From: a bacterium
GTDB taxonomy: Bacteria; Myxococcota_A; Polyangia; Nannocystales; Nannocystaceae
Direction of reading: 5' to 3'
DNA: 64,000 nt
Assembly: GCA_024742475.1 (NCBI GenBank)
Contig: JANSYI010000002.1
Location: 248,001 to 312,000, forward strand
Shown here: positions 1 to 8,731 of the stretch, one piece after another
How the letters are laid out: the number at the start of each line of letters is the position of its first letter
Numbering within the stretch: the first letter of the stretch is position 1
Position numbers and translations under genes: made by a program
Notes under the pieces: model-generated
The model's input: the letters and a program-made list of their open reading frames with translations, nothing else
Told to the model about the DNA's origin: nothing
Databases searched by the model: none

Positions 1-1
1 G

Positions 2-685
2 CACGAGGGTTTCGAGCCCGGGGTGTACCGGCAACATGACGCGAGCACGCTCCACTTTCGCGAGTACGGCATCGCGTTCGAGACCCCGGCACCGCCCAGC
101 CAAAAGACGGGCGCCTACTTCGACCAACGCGAGAATCGCCGTACCGTTGCGCGACTGGCCGCGGCGCACGGCGGCCCGCTGCTCGACGTCGGCTGCCACA
201 TCGGCGGCTTCGCTTTGCACGCGGCCCGAGCCGGCGCCCAAGCCGTCGGCGTCGACAGCTCGAGCCTCGCGCTCGAGCACGCGGCACGCAACGCCAGCGC
301 CAACGGGCTCTGCGGGCTCTCGTGGGCCCTGGACGACATGTTCGGGCCCCTGCTTGGCGGACAGAACGCCGCCGAGCTCGCCGGCCCGTTCGGCACCATC
401 GTGCTCGACCCGCCCAAAGTCGCGACCAACAAGAACAACGTCGACAAGGCCGTCGACGCAATGCGACGCCTCGTGGGGCGCGTGGCCCCGCGACTGGCCG
501 AAGGCGGCCATCTCGTGCTGTGCAGCTGCAGCCATCACCTCGGCCGCGACCACCTCGACCGCGTCATGGCGACGTCGGCGGGGACGTGGACTCGCGTCGC
601 CATGTTGGGCGCGGGTCCCGACCATCCCGTGATGCCCGGTCACCGCGAAGGCGAGTACTTACGCGTCGGCGTGTACCGTCGCTAG
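2..685 (+). CDS. Class I SAM-dependent rRNA methyltransferase (RlmI-like), 5' truncated
   Basis: The frame is open to the window edge, so the N-terminus is missing; the GTG at 23 is only the first in-window start and probably internal. About 227 residues remain. Visible are QKTG..FDQRENRR (about 34-47), the SAM-binding motif DVGCHIGGFALHAARAG (about 62-78), a VDSS acidic loop, DPPK (about 136-139) and CSCSHH (about 174-179). The order and spacing match the catalytic domain of RlmI-type 23S rRNA cytosine-C5 methyltransferases. The PUA and EEHDR domains expected upstream would lie outside the window. The exact target base is inferred from the family only. The TAG stop (683-685) lies inside the first copy of a 14-bp tandem repeat. 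Confidence 0.85.
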   Translation, partial: HEGFEPGVYRQHDASTLHFREYGIAFETPAPPSQKTGAYFDQRENRRTVARLAAAHGGPLLDVGCHIGGFALHAARAGAQAVGVDSSSLALEHAARNASANGLCGLSWALDDMFGPLLGGQNAAELAGPFGTIVLDPPKVATNKNNVDKAVDAMRRLVGRVAPRLAEGGHLVLCSCSHHLGRDHLDRVMATSAGTWTRVAMLGAGPDHPVMPGHREGEYLRVGVYRR

Positions 686-736
686 GGCGTTGGCGCTAGA
701 GCGTTGGCGCTAGGGCGTTGGCGCTAGGGCGTTGGC
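681..736. repeat. Four-copy 14-bp tandem repeat at the 3' end of the methyltransferase gene
   Basis: The unit GCTAGGGCGTTGGC is repeated head to tail four times (681-694, 695-708, 709-722, 723-736); copy 2 differs by one base (GCTAGA). The first copy contains the methyltransferase stop codon, and the array fills nearly the whole gap to the convergent gene ending at 744. Because the unit carries an in-frame TAG, the copy number could vary without changing the protein. Confidence 0.9.
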
Positions 737-743
737 CGCAGCC

Positions 744-1070
744 TCAGGACGCGGTCTTGGCCGCGGCTCGCTCTTCGCCGATGCACAGCCGGTACACGGA
801 GTTTTCGGTCTCGACGTACAAGACGTGCGTCTCGGAGGTGGTCAGCACGCGACGCACCGCGGTGGTCACCATGCGCCGGCCGTTGGGGTCGCGAAAGATG
901 ACCATGCCTCGACCGACGACCGGCTCCGAGAGCAAGTACCCTTCATAGATTCGCCCAACAGTCGTGTTGAGACCGCCCCCGTCACGGGACGTTCGAATCT
1001 TCGTCGCGACGACCGACAGCACCCTGCCGATGAGCTTATCCTGGCCCGCCTTCGGACGCCAACCGATCAA
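744..1070 (-). CDS. Small protein of unknown function at the end of the Bat operon
   Basis: About 108 residues from a TTG at 1070, or 92 from a GTG at 1022; neither start has a clear ribosome site. The frame runs into batE upstream, but only this last part reads like a protein, with mixed hydrophobic/polar beta-like segments (GRIYEGYLLSEPVVGRGMV, THVLYVETENSVYRLCIG). There is no signal peptide or membrane segment. The TTG start is 18 nt past the batE stop on the same strand, so it is probably the last gene of the moxR-bat operon. I do not recognise the family. A frameshifted extension of BatE is possible but less likely, because the BatE SH3 domain looks complete. Confidence 0.5.
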   Translation of the reverse strand: MIGWRPKAGQDKLIGRVLSVVATKIRTSRDGGGLNTTVGRIYEGYLLSEPVVGRGMVIFRDPNGRRMVTTAVRRVLTTSETHVLYVETENSVYRLCIGEERAAAKTAS

Positions 1071-1087
1071 TCCAGGCCGAGAACGGA

Positions 1088-1966
1088 CTACGCGTCCCCG
1101 CGTTTCCCTACAGTGGACGCCCCGGGGCGCAACCCAGTTGCAGGAGGTGCAGCGCGCACAGCGTCGATGCGGGCCACCGAGGTCTCGGGCACCCACCCGG
1201 TGAGGCCGCCGGGCAGCTTGACGCGCTGCCAACCCGGCGAGCGATCGAGGACGCGCACCTGCGCGCCACCCTGGAGCGTGAACTCGACCGATCGGTGCTG
1301 TCCGGGGCCCTCCCGTGCATCGACCGAAGCCCCCAAGACGATCGCCTCGGGTTGTGCGGACGCCGCGCGGACCGACCAGCCGTGCAATCCCCCTGCGATT
1401 GCATAGAGCAGCGCGAGCACGATGAGCAACGCGCGAGATGCTCCAGCGCGCCGGGGCTGCGCACGAAGCCAGCGGCGATGCACGTACAGCGCGATACAAA
1501 AACCGACGCCGCTGACCAGGGAGAGCCAGGCGACCCACGGCGCCCGGATCGCATCGACGAGCAGATCCCACGTCGTCTCCGGGCGATCGATCATCGCCCC
1601 GCTGCTCGTGGCGTCGAGCTCTGCGCGTCGTCTCACCGCGGCGAGGTTGCTGCGGGACGCCTCGAGCACCTCCGCCGTCGGACCGGCGCGCCAATCGGAC
1701 GCGCGGCGCAGGTGGTAGGTCGCGCGCCCGAGGTCCCCCAGATGCGCATAGGCCGTCCCGAGGTTGTACGAGATCACCGCGCTTCGCTGAGGCAGCAGCG
1801 CGCTCGCGGACTCGAACGACTCGGCCGCGCGCTCCCAGTCGTTGCGCGAGGCGGCCTCGGTCCCCTGGGCGAACGCATCGTCCACGGCGTCGGCCCTGAC
1901 CGGCCGCGACACCACGGCGAGGGCCACGAAGCACAGCGCAACCACGACCGTCCGGAGGGCCGACAT
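1088..1966 (-). CDS. batE: BatE-like protein: TPR plus SH3 domain, membrane bound
   Basis: 292 residues from ATG at 1966. It has a signal peptide (1-25, ending PVRA), TPR repeats (about 28-112), two membrane segments (about 142-163 and 178-197) and a C-terminal bacterial SH3 domain (about 208-268, with REGPG..., GWQRVKLPGGLTGWV). TPR plus SH3 at this place in a moxR/bat operon is the BatE arrangement. The start overlaps the BatD stop by one base (TGATG), so translation is probably coupled. BatE is thought to work with BatA-D as an envelope complex; its substrate is unknown. The longer upstream frame is antisense-like noise within batD. Confidence 0.85.
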   Translation of the reverse strand: MSALRTVVVALCFVALAVVSRPVRADAVDDAFAQGTEAASRNDWERAAESFESASALLPQRSAVISYNLGTAYAHLGDLGRATYHLRRASDWRAGPTAEVLEASRSNLAAVRRRAELDATSSGAMIDRPETTWDLLVDAIRAPWVAWLSLVSGVGFCIALYVHRRWLRAQPRRAGASRALLIVLALLYAIAGGLHGWSVRAASAQPEAIVLGASVDAREGPGQHRSVEFTLQGGAQVRVLDRSPGWQRVKLPGGLTGWVPETSVARIDAVRAAPPATGLRPGASTVGKRGDA

Positions 1967-3723
1967 CACGCCACCCCCTTGCCGAGGCCGCGTACGACCG
2001 CGAGGGCGTCGTCGAGCAGCATGTGTCGGTCGTCGGCCCCACCTCCGGCAGCGCCAAAGCGCGCGGCGTCGCACTGTTCGAGCAACGTCTCGAGTCGGCG
2101 TCGCTCGTCGGCGTCCACGCCCTTGCGGGCCAACAAGCGAAGCAGCTCGGGCCTTGGCAGCCCCGTGCCCTCGGGACCGGCGACATCGAGGGCGACGTCT
2201 TGCAGCAACGCCGACACCGCCCCGTGAAAGCCGTCCCCGGTCTCGACCGCGGCCTGGGCCGCCTCGATGCGCTCGCGCCGACGCGCCCGGACCTTGGCTC
2301 GCGACCGCGCGACATCGTCGGGACCGAAGCGGCGCCACGCCCAACCGCCGCCGAGCCCCAGCCCCACGAGCAGGGGGACGGCCAGCATCCCCATCGTCCA
2401 TCGCTCGGCGTCGAGCCAGCGCTCACGCGGGACCTGACGGGGGACCGCCTCCATCGAGACGACAGGGGCGAGCGGGTCCTCGACGGCCGAACGGGCCTGC
2501 TCGGCGTCGTCGTCCTCGTCCCGAATGATCGCGTTGGGGTCGCCGCCGACCACCACCTCGAGCGCCTGCGACTTCGCCGTGGCGTACGATTCCGACTCGG
2601 GGTCGAAGTAGTGAAACTCGTGCGCGGGAATGGTCAGCGTTCCGGGGCGCTCGGGAATCATCAAGAACGCGTAGCTTCGCGTGCCCCCCACCGTCTCACC
2701 GCGGCTGCGCTCGGTGGTGACCTTGGGGTCGTAGGCGCGAACGGTGGGGATCTCGGGCCACTGGCCGGGGTCGATGAGCTCGATGTTGCCCTCTCCGGCG
2801 ATCGTGTACGTCACCGTGAACGGGTCCCCCGGCTGGACGTCGGTGCGATCGACCTTGGCCGAAATCTGAAACCGACCCACGTTGTTGGCGGAGAAGCCTG
2901 CGGGTTGCCCTTCGGCAGGCAGAGGAAGGATCTCGAGCTCGATCGGCGCGGAGTATCGCCGCTTGCGGCGGGAGATGAGCAGCTCGGACGCGCCGATCGT
3001 GGACGTGCCCGCCCGCTGGGCAAAGAGCGCGCGGCGAATGCCCGGACGGACGCGGTACTGCTTCTCCCCCAGGGTGGTCAGGTACACCTCGGGCAGCGGG
3101 AGCTCTTCGGACAAGAACCCCTCGAAGGTTGGAGACGTGCGCAACGAGACGTCGAGGAAGCGGCTGGCCTCGTACACGTCGAGGCGGAAGGTGACCTGCT
3201 CGCCGACGTAGGCGCGCTTCTTGTCCGTGCTCACCCACAAGAACACGTCCTCGGTGACGTCGGTCGGTACTTCGACCGTCGGGTCTTCGAGCGGTGCGCG
3301 GTCTTCCTCGGACGCGAGCACCTCGACGGTCACGGTGTTGGAGGCGACCGTCTTCTTGCCGTCGGGCACCGTGAACGCGATCTTGAACGTGCCCACCTTG
3401 CGGGCGGTGAGAGGACAGCTCACCCGACGCACCGTGGCCGTGGTCACGGCGCCGTTGATCGACTGCGTGGTCCGCATCGCCCGACCGCCCGAGCACTGCC
3501 CCACGTCGAAGGCTTCGGCCACGGACTGGGGAAGCTCTGGGCTGGGCACCGACCCGCGCAGCGACGGCTTGGCCACCACGAAGTCGACGGTGACGACATC
3601 GCCGACGAGCACCTGGGTGTCATCGGTTTCGACCATCGCCTGCAGGCCCTTCGCCTGCGCGAGCGCGGGCATGAGCCACAGGAGGCCGATGAGCCACCAC
3701 CAGCTGCGCAAGGGCGCGCTCAC
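1966..3723 (-). CDS. batD: BatD-like protein (oxygen-tolerance family)
   Basis: 585 residues from GTG at 3723, which overlaps the BatC stop as GTGA. The signal peptide covers about 1-25 (WWWLIGLLWLMPALAQAKG). A long periplasmic region of beta-sandwich repeats follows, typical of BatD (VGDVVTVDFVV, VGEQVTFRLDV, VQPGDPFTVTYTI, each opening a repeat). One membrane segment lies near 446-466, followed by an Arg-rich cytoplasmic tail of about 117 residues. BatD proteins are named for aerotolerance in Bacteroides; the biochemical role is unresolved. The position between BatC and BatE supports the name. The start is chosen because the upstream frame is not protein-like. Confidence 0.88.
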   Translation of the reverse strand: MSAPLRSWWWLIGLLWLMPALAQAKGLQAMVETDDTQVLVGDVVTVDFVVAKPSLRGSVPSPELPQSVAEAFDVGQCSGGRAMRTTQSINGAVTTATVRRVSCPLTARKVGTFKIAFTVPDGKKTVASNTVTVEVLASEEDRAPLEDPTVEVPTDVTEDVFLWVSTDKKRAYVGEQVTFRLDVYEASRFLDVSLRTSPTFEGFLSEELPLPEVYLTTLGEKQYRVRPGIRRALFAQRAGTSTIGASELLISRRKRRYSAPIELEILPLPAEGQPAGFSANNVGRFQISAKVDRTDVQPGDPFTVTYTIAGEGNIELIDPGQWPEIPTVRAYDPKVTTERSRGETVGGTRSYAFLMIPERPGTLTIPAHEFHYFDPESESYATAKSQALEVVVGGDPNAIIRDEDDDAEQARSAVEDPLAPVVSMEAVPRQVPRERWLDAERWTMGMLAVPLLVGLGLGGGWAWRRFGPDDVARSRAKVRARRRERIEAAQAAVETGDGFHGAVSALLQDVALDVAGPEGTGLPRPELLRLLARKGVDADERRRLETLLEQCDAARFGAAGGGADDRHMLLDDALAVVRGLGKGVA

Positions 3724-4604
3724 CAGTCCTTCTCCGGCTGAACGTAGCCCCCTTGGGGCTTGTCCAACGTGAACGGATCTTGTTCGTCGAGCTGCTCGAG
3801 CGCCCGCTGCATGTCCATGCGGTCGACGGGTTTGGGCTCCGCCGGAGGCTGCTGCTGCGGTTCGTCTTGCGCGTCGCCTCGAGGGGGCTCGTCCTGCGGG
3901 GGCTCGTCTTCGTTCTCCCCTTCGGAGGGCTGTTCTTCTTCTTGGTCCGAAGGCTCCTGCTCGTCTTCGCTCTGCTGGTCCTCGTTCTCGCCCTCGTTCT
4001 CGCCCTCGTCTTGCTCGTCCTCGTCCTCTTCGCCCTCGTCTTGCTCGTCTTCGTTCTCTTCGCCCTCGTCCTGCTCGTCTTCGTTCTCTTCGCCCTCGTC
4101 CTGCTCGTCTTCGTTCTCTTCCTCGTCCTGCTCCTCCTCGTCCTGCTCTTCCTCGTTCTCCTCTTCTTCTTCCTCCTGCTCCTTCTTCTTTTGGAGCGCG
4201 AGCTCGAGGTTCCACTTGGCGTTGGCGTGCAGGGGGTTGGCCTGGAGGGCTTCGATGTAGCGGGCGATTGCGGGCTCGTAGGATTCTGCGTCGAAGTCGA
4301 GGTTGCCCAGCTCGTAGAACGCGCTGGCGCGCAGCGACCCGTCCTCGGCCTCGGTGGCGCGCTCGAACGCGGCGCGGGCCTCGTCGAGCTTGTCCAGACG
4401 CAGCAGCGCGAGACCACGGTCGAGCGCAATCTCGGGGCGCTCGCCCAGGCGGTCCTTCGCGGCGTCGAACCGAGCCAGCGCGGTCTCGTAGTCGGACGCC
4501 TCGTAGGCGACCACGCCAGCGTCCACGTCGGCGTCGGTGCTGGCCAGCGCCTGGGCGAGCCAGCCTGCCACCAGCACGGCGGCGATCTTGGGTGCACCAC
4601 TCAT
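3720..4604 (-). CDS. batC: BatC-like TPR protein with long acidic repeat tail
   Basis: 294 residues from ATG at 4604, overlapping the BatB stop by ATGA. It has a signal peptide (1-21), about three TPR motifs (22-137), then an extremely acidic Glu/Asp/Gln/Asn tract (about 142-245) and a short C-terminus ending in a Trp. Four tandem EENEDEQDEG-like decapeptides are encoded by a 30-bp DNA repeat (4001-4120). BatC proteins are periplasmic TPR scaffolds in the Bat complex, and many carry a charged tail. This tail is unusually long and repetitive; it could bind cations or act as an entropic spacer, which is inference. Confidence 0.85.
   Translation of the reverse strand: MSGAPKIAAVLVAGWLAQALASTDADVDAGVVAYEASDYETALARFDAAKDRLGERPEIALDRGLALLRLDKLDEARAAFERATEAEDGSLRASAFYELGNLDFDAESYEPAIARYIEALQANPLHANAKWNLELALQKKKEQEEEEEENEEEQDEEEQDEEENEDEQDEGEENEDEQDEGEENEDEQDEGEEDEDEQDEGENEGENEDQQSEDEQEPSDQEEEQPSEGENEDEPPQDEPPRGDAQDEPQQQPPAEPKPVDRMDMQRALEQLDEQDPFTLDKPQGGYVQPEKDW
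4001..4120. repeat. 30-bp tandem repeat (x4) within batC, in a strand-asymmetric pyrimidine tract
   Basis: Units at 4001-4030, 4031-4060, 4061-4090 and 4091-4120 begin CGCCCTCGTC. They are identical except for a few bases, with the 4001 copy the most divergent. The units are in frame and encode an acidic decapeptide on the minus strand. The surrounding 3940-4200 is almost pure pyrimidine with scattered G on the plus strand. Confidence 0.9.
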
Positions 4605-5725
4605 GAAGGCCTCCTCTTTCGTTCGGGCAGCGCGAGCGCGAGCAGCAGGAAGACGAGGCCGGGGATGAGGAAGAAGGAGAACGCCTCGTCGCGGTGAATC
4701 TCGATCTCGTCTTCGCGCTGCGAACGCGAGAGGTCTTCGAGCATGTCGCGGACCTTGTCGAGCCCAAACGCCTTGGGATCGACCCGAACGTAGCGCCCGC
4801 CCGTGGTCGTCGCGATCTCCTCGAGCAGCGTCTCGTCGAGCCGCGTCATCACGTACTCGCCGTTTTCATCGGTCGCGAACCCGCTGGGCTCCCCGTTGGC
4901 ATCGAACGTCTGCACGGGCTCGCCCGAGCGGGACCCGATGCCCACGGTGTAGATCTTCACGCCGAGCGTGCTCGCCTCGGCGGCCACCTCGAGCGGGCGC
5001 GTCTGCGTGTCTTCCCCGTCGGTGAGCAGGATGATCGCCTGGTCGTTCTCGGCGGGCGGAGTCACCTCCGCCGCGCCCTCCTGCGCCCAGTCAGCGTCTT
5101 CGGGCGGGCGTCGGGCGTCGACGAGGAAGGTGAGCGCGAGCTTGAGGGCCCGCCCGATCGCCGTGCCGCCGGGGTTCTCGGTCCGCGGGTCGGCGCGCTC
5201 GAGATAGAGCTTGAGCATGCGGGAGTCGCGGGTGATCGGGAACCCGCGGGGTTGGCCGGCGAAGACCACGATGCCCACACGGTCACCGCGTCGGTCGGCG
5301 TCTTCGAGGAAGCGCGTAAGCTCGGCTTCGAGACGCTCGCTGCGGCTGGGATAGACGTCCTGCGCGAGCATCGACTTGCTGTAGTCGACCACGAGCACCA
5401 CATCGAGGCCCGAGGCGGGCACGACCTCGGCCGTCCCTCCGTATTGAACCCGCAGCAGACCTCCGAACAGCGCCGCGACGGCCAGCGTCGCCAACACCTG
5501 CGACAGAACGCGCGCCGGGACGTTGACCGTATCGACCAGCCGTCGCAGCAGCGCGGCGTTGCCGAGCGCCTCGACCGCCTTGGCCCGCTGTCGGGCAGCC
5601 CAGAGGAAGGCCCCGACCGCGGCGAACACGGCGAGCCCGACCGGCCACAGGTGCTCGTTGCCTGCGACCACCTCATCGAGGGTGCCCGCCTCGTCGGCGA
5701 GCGCGAGCAGCAATGCCTGGGTCAT
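4601..5725 (-). CDS. batB: BatB-like VWA-domain membrane protein
   Basis: 374 residues from ATG at 5725, with ATGA overlaps at both ends. An N-terminal membrane segment (about 27-43) and a second (about 75-92) precede a von Willebrand factor A domain (about 105-330). The domain has an intact metal-ion site: DYSKS (114-118), GGTAIG and LLTDG. A C-terminal membrane segment lies near 350-368, with a short basic tail. This TM-TM-VWA-TM layout is that of BatA/BatB. An insert rich in acidic residues (PPEDADWAQEG...) sits before LLTDG. Its role is presumably metal-dependent assembly with BatA and the BatC/D/E proteins. Confidence 0.88.
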   Translation of the reverse strand: MTQALLLALADEAGTLDEVVAGNEHLWPVGLAVFAAVGAFLWAARQRAKAVEALGNAALLRRLVDTVNVPARVLSQVLATLAVAALFGGLLRVQYGGTAEVVPASGLDVVLVVDYSKSMLAQDVYPSRSERLEAELTRFLEDADRRGDRVGIVVFAGQPRGFPITRDSRMLKLYLERADPRTENPGGTAIGRALKLALTFLVDARRPPEDADWAQEGAAEVTPPAENDQAIILLTDGEDTQTRPLEVAAEASTLGVKIYTVGIGSRSGEPVQTFDANGEPSGFATDENGEYVMTRLDETLLEEIATTTGGRYVRVDPKAFGLDKVRDMLEDLSRSQREDEIEIHRDEAFSFFLIPGLVFLLLALALPERKRRPS

Positions 5726-6756
5726 GGGAACCTCCGCAGCCGGGTCGTACGGAGCCCGATGTCGAGCAGCAGCAGCACGAATGCGGGCCAGAGGAACCAC
5801 TCGAAGCGCTCGGGCCGGACCACGTTGCCCTCGATCTCCGAGCGCTCGAGCTTGTCGAGCACGTCTTGAAAGCTGCCCTTGAGCTGCTCTTGGTCGACCG
5901 CGGTGTAGGCGAACCCGCCGGTGACGCTGGCGATGCGCTCGAGCTGTCCCGCATCGACGTTGCCGTCGCGTCCCTGCAGGTCTCGGCCCATGAGCACGGT
6001 GTAGACCTTGACCTGACGCTCGGCGGCTTCGGACGCGACGGTGTCGGGATCGTTCTCGCCCCAGTTGTTGAGGCCGTCGGTCAGGAGCACCACCACCTGA
6101 CTGTCGGCCTCGGACTCCGCGAGGCGGTTGAGCGCGACGCCGAGGCCGTCGCCGATCGCCGTGTGCTGGCCGTCGATCATGCCGATGCGCAGCCGCGAGA
6201 CGAGCTGCCGAAGCACCCCGTGATCCATCGTGAGCGGGGCGAGCGTGGACACGGCCGAGCCGAACGCCACGAGCGAGATGCGGTCGCGAGGGCGGCGCGC
6301 GATGAAGTCGTCGACCACCGCCTTGGCCGCGTGCAGGCGCGTGGGCGGAATGTCGGGCGTCTCCATCGACTCGGACAGGTCGAGCACGAGCACCACGTCG
6401 ATGCCCTCGTGCTTGATCCGGTCGGCGCCGCGGGTGGACTGCGGGCGCGTCAGGCACACGACCACCAGCAGCGCCGCGGCGAGCCGGAGCCCGTCGGGGA
6501 GGTGGGCCAGACGGGCCATGAAGCCGCCTCCCAGCCGCCCCAGCGACTTTGCCCGCGAGAACCGCATGGTGGCCGGCCGCGGCATGAGGACCTGCCGAAG
6601 GACCACCGCGAGCACGGGCAGCAGCAGCGCCGCGAACCACAGAGGCTCGGAGAAGACGAGGTAGCGAAGCTCGCTGCCCACGAAGATGCCGAGCCCCGCC
6701 GCCACGAGGGCGAGTGCGCCCACCGCAAAACCGACCACGTGAACCGCCGTGCTCAT
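5722..6756 (-). CDS. batA: BatA-like VWA-domain membrane protein
   Basis: 344 residues from ATG at 6756. Membrane segments lie near 8-27, 37-57 and 88-104, followed by a VWA domain (about 118-300) with DLSES (126-130), HTAIGDGL and LLTDG, and a last membrane segment near the C-terminus. The metal site is intact in both this and the downstream VWA paralogue. It overlaps the genes on both sides by 4 nt. Paired VWA membrane proteins next to a MoxR ATPase are the hallmark of the Bat operon, and MoxR ATPases are thought to remodel or load metals into VWA partners. BatA versus BatB naming rests on gene order. Confidence 0.88.
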   Translation of the reverse strand: MSTAVHVVGFAVGALALVAAGLGIFVGSELRYLVFSEPLWFAALLLPVLAVVLRQVLMPRPATMRFSRAKSLGRLGGGFMARLAHLPDGLRLAAALLVVVCLTRPQSTRGADRIKHEGIDVVLVLDLSESMETPDIPPTRLHAAKAVVDDFIARRPRDRISLVAFGSAVSTLAPLTMDHGVLRQLVSRLRIGMIDGQHTAIGDGLGVALNRLAESEADSQVVVLLTDGLNNWGENDPDTVASEAAERQVKVYTVLMGRDLQGRDGNVDAGQLERIASVTGGFAYTAVDQEQLKGSFQDVLDKLERSEIEGNVVRPERFEWFLWPAFVLLLLDIGLRTTRLRRFP

Positions 6757-7766
6757 GCGCCGGCCTCCTGCGAGTCGGCACCCGGGCCCGCAGCGGGTTG
6801 GCGCGCGGGCTCGGGTTTGGCCGCCGCGGTGGAACGTTCGACCATCTCGCGCACCTCGGAGATCGCCAGGCTCGCCGCGTCGTCCTCGGGCGCGTAGCGA
6901 GCAAACTTGACCAAATCGCTGCGCTGCAAGAAGGCGACGACCTCATCGGCCGACAGGGGCGCGATGGCGTCGCTGCGCCGGACGAGCTCGCGCCGGATCT
7001 CCTCGGTGGTGCGGTCGAGCGAGGGGACACCGAAGCGTCCCTCGAGGTAGCCCTTGGCGATCTCGGTGAGCTGTAGATAGAACGGCACGAGGTCGTCTCG
7101 CTCCATGAGCTCTCCGTTCTCGAGCTCCTCGAGGGCACACAGCGCCACCTCGTGCGGTGGAATGGGCGGAGGCGCAGGCACGACCTTGGGCTTGCGGAAG
7201 AACCCCCGGAAGGCGAGCCACGCGAGCGCCAGCAAGACCGCGCCGCCCAGGGCGGCCAGAATCGCCGTCTCGGCGGTGTCGTTGGGGTATTCGATGGAGA
7301 CGGGGTCGTCCTCGCCCTTGCGGACCGGGTCGACCTCGTTGGCCAGCAGCGCCTCGACCGTGAACGGCTTGGCTGGCACCGAGACCGTCTCGACCGCTCC
7401 GGCGGCGTCGACGGTGGTCAGCGAAAACGCGGGTATGGCCGCTTCGCCGGGCGCGAAATGCTGCAGGGTGATCGTGAAGGTCTTGCGCAGCGACGAGCCG
7501 GTGGCTTCGATCTCGGAGTCGGCGGTCTCGACCAGATGCAGCGGCGAGAAGTCGAGCTGCGTGGGCAGGTTGACCGTCGTGCCCTGGGGGAACGCGACGA
7601 TCACCTCGTAAGTGAGCAGGTCGCCCACGTTGGACGTCTCGGGTGACAGCCGCGTCTGCACGGTGACTTGCTCGGTCGCGGCACCGACCGCGGGCCCTGC
7701 CACTTGCAGGCCAGGGTCGGGCGCAGACGCCAACGCGAGCTGTGCGGCGAGGAGCAGCCCGATCAT
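6753..7766 (-). CDS. BatD-like/DUF4381-type membrane protein
   Basis: 337 residues from ATG at 7766, which overlaps the DUF58 gene stop (ATGA). It has a short signal peptide (about 1-15, LALASA), a periplasmic beta-rich domain resembling one BatD repeat (VGDLLTYEVIVAFPQG), a membrane segment (about 170-192, AALGGAVLLALAWLAFRGFF) and a cytoplasmic helical domain (EIAKGYLEGRFGVPSLDRTTEEIRR split across helices). A small membrane protein between DUF58 and batA is common in moxR operons, where it is often annotated DUF4381. Its function is unknown; it may bridge the MoxR/DUF58 side to the VWA proteins. Confidence 0.75.
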   Translation of the reverse strand: MIGLLLAAQLALASAPDPGLQVAGPAVGAATEQVTVQTRLSPETSNVGDLLTYEVIVAFPQGTTVNLPTQLDFSPLHLVETADSEIEATGSSLRKTFTITLQHFAPGEAAIPAFSLTTVDAAGAVETVSVPAKPFTVEALLANEVDPVRKGEDDPVSIEYPNDTAETAILAALGGAVLLALAWLAFRGFFRKPKVVPAPPPIPPHEVALCALEELENGELMERDDLVPFYLQLTEIAKGYLEGRFGVPSLDRTTEEIRRELVRRSDAIAPLSADEVVAFLQRSDLVKFARYAPEDDAASLAISEVREMVERSTAAAKPEPARQPAAGPGADSQEAGA

Positions 7767-8725
7767 CGGCGCATCCTCCGAGCTCGACGCTTGAAGAACG
7801 CCACGAGCGGCGTCTGCCAGTCCTTGCCGCACTCGATGCTGACCACCGGCAGGGACAGCTTGCGCATGAGGGCATCGAACGCCTCGCGCTCGGCGGCGAC
7901 CTGAGCCGCGAACCGCTGGGTGTTGCCGCGGCTGAGGTCGACGAACAGGTCGTCGCCCAACCCCAACAGCTCGAGGTCCTCGACCGCCAGCAGGCCGACC
8001 GGGGGCAGCGCGAGCTCGATGGGGTCTTCGACCCGGATCGGAATGATGTCGTGGCGGCGCCGCGCGACCTTGAGCGCATGCTCGAAGCGTGCGAGCGCCT
8101 CGGGATCGTCGCTGGTGTCGTCGACGAAATCGCTGATCAAGACCGAGACGGTGTGCCCCTTGTGCAGGCGCGCGAGGTACTCGAGGCCCGCGACGCACGA
8201 GGTGGCGCGGTGCTCGGGTTCGTGGGTGAGCACCCGCTGAATGACCGAGAGCACGTGCTTACGGCCGCTGCGGGGCGGCACGAAAACCTCGACCTGATCC
8301 GTGAAGCCGATGAGGCCGACCCGGTCGTTGTTGGCGATCGCCGAGAACGCAAACGTGGCGGCGAGACGCGCGACCAGGTTGCGCTTGTCGTACTCCTGGC
8401 TGCCCAGCGAGAGGCTGGCCGACATGTCGACGAGCAGCATGACGGTGAGCTCCCGCTCCTCGGTGAACAGCTTGACGTGTGGCTCTCCGGTCCGCGCGGT
8501 GACGTTCCAGTCGATCTTGCGCACGTCGTCGCCGGGCTCGTACGCGCGGACCTCGGAGAACGCGATGCCCTGTCCGCGGAACATGCTCTGGTAGGAGCCC
8601 GCGAGGTGCTCGGTGACCAGGCGTGAGGTCTGGATCTCGATGCGCCGAATGTCGCGCAACAGCTCCATCGTGCGCTCACGCGCCGCCTCCGCCTCGGTCT
8701 GGACCGTTGTGTCGGGGTTCGTCAC
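7763..8725 (-). CDS. DUF58 family protein (VWA-like, MoxR-associated)
   Basis: 320 residues from GTG at 8725. The DUF58 signature YEPGDDVRKIDWNVTART is present (about 63-80), followed by a VWA-like core starting LLVDMSAS (DxSxS) and a later LISDF. There is no signal or membrane segment, so it is cytoplasmic. It lies 6 nt after the MoxR stop and overlaps the next gene by 4 nt. DUF58 proteins accompany MoxR ATPases almost universally and are thought to be adaptors or substrates; the catalytic role is unknown. Confidence 0.9.
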   Translation of the reverse strand: MTNPDTTVQTEAEAARERTMELLRDIRRIEIQTSRLVTEHLAGSYQSMFRGQGIAFSEVRAYEPGDDVRKIDWNVTARTGEPHVKLFTEERELTVMLLVDMSASLSLGSQEYDKRNLVARLAATFAFSAIANNDRVGLIGFTDQVEVFVPPRSGRKHVLSVIQRVLTHEPEHRATSCVAGLEYLARLHKGHTVSVLISDFVDDTSDDPEALARFEHALKVARRRHDIIPIRVEDPIELALPPVGLLAVEDLELLGLGDDLFVDLSRGNTQRFAAQVAAEREAFDALMRKLSLPVVSIECGKDWQTPLVAFFKRRARRMRR

Positions 8726-8731
8726 GGGCTG

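Noticed and set aside
681..736. Attachment site of a mobile element
   Set aside because: No tRNA, integrase or second copy nearby; it is a simple tandem repeat.
2023..3741. 572-codon plus-strand frame opposite batD
   Set aside because: It mirrors batD in antisense, is Arg/Gly/His-rich, and batD has domain-level support and operon overlaps.
4001..4120. CRISPR-like direct repeats
   Set aside because: The units are contiguous without spacers, in frame, and encode the acidic BatC repeat.
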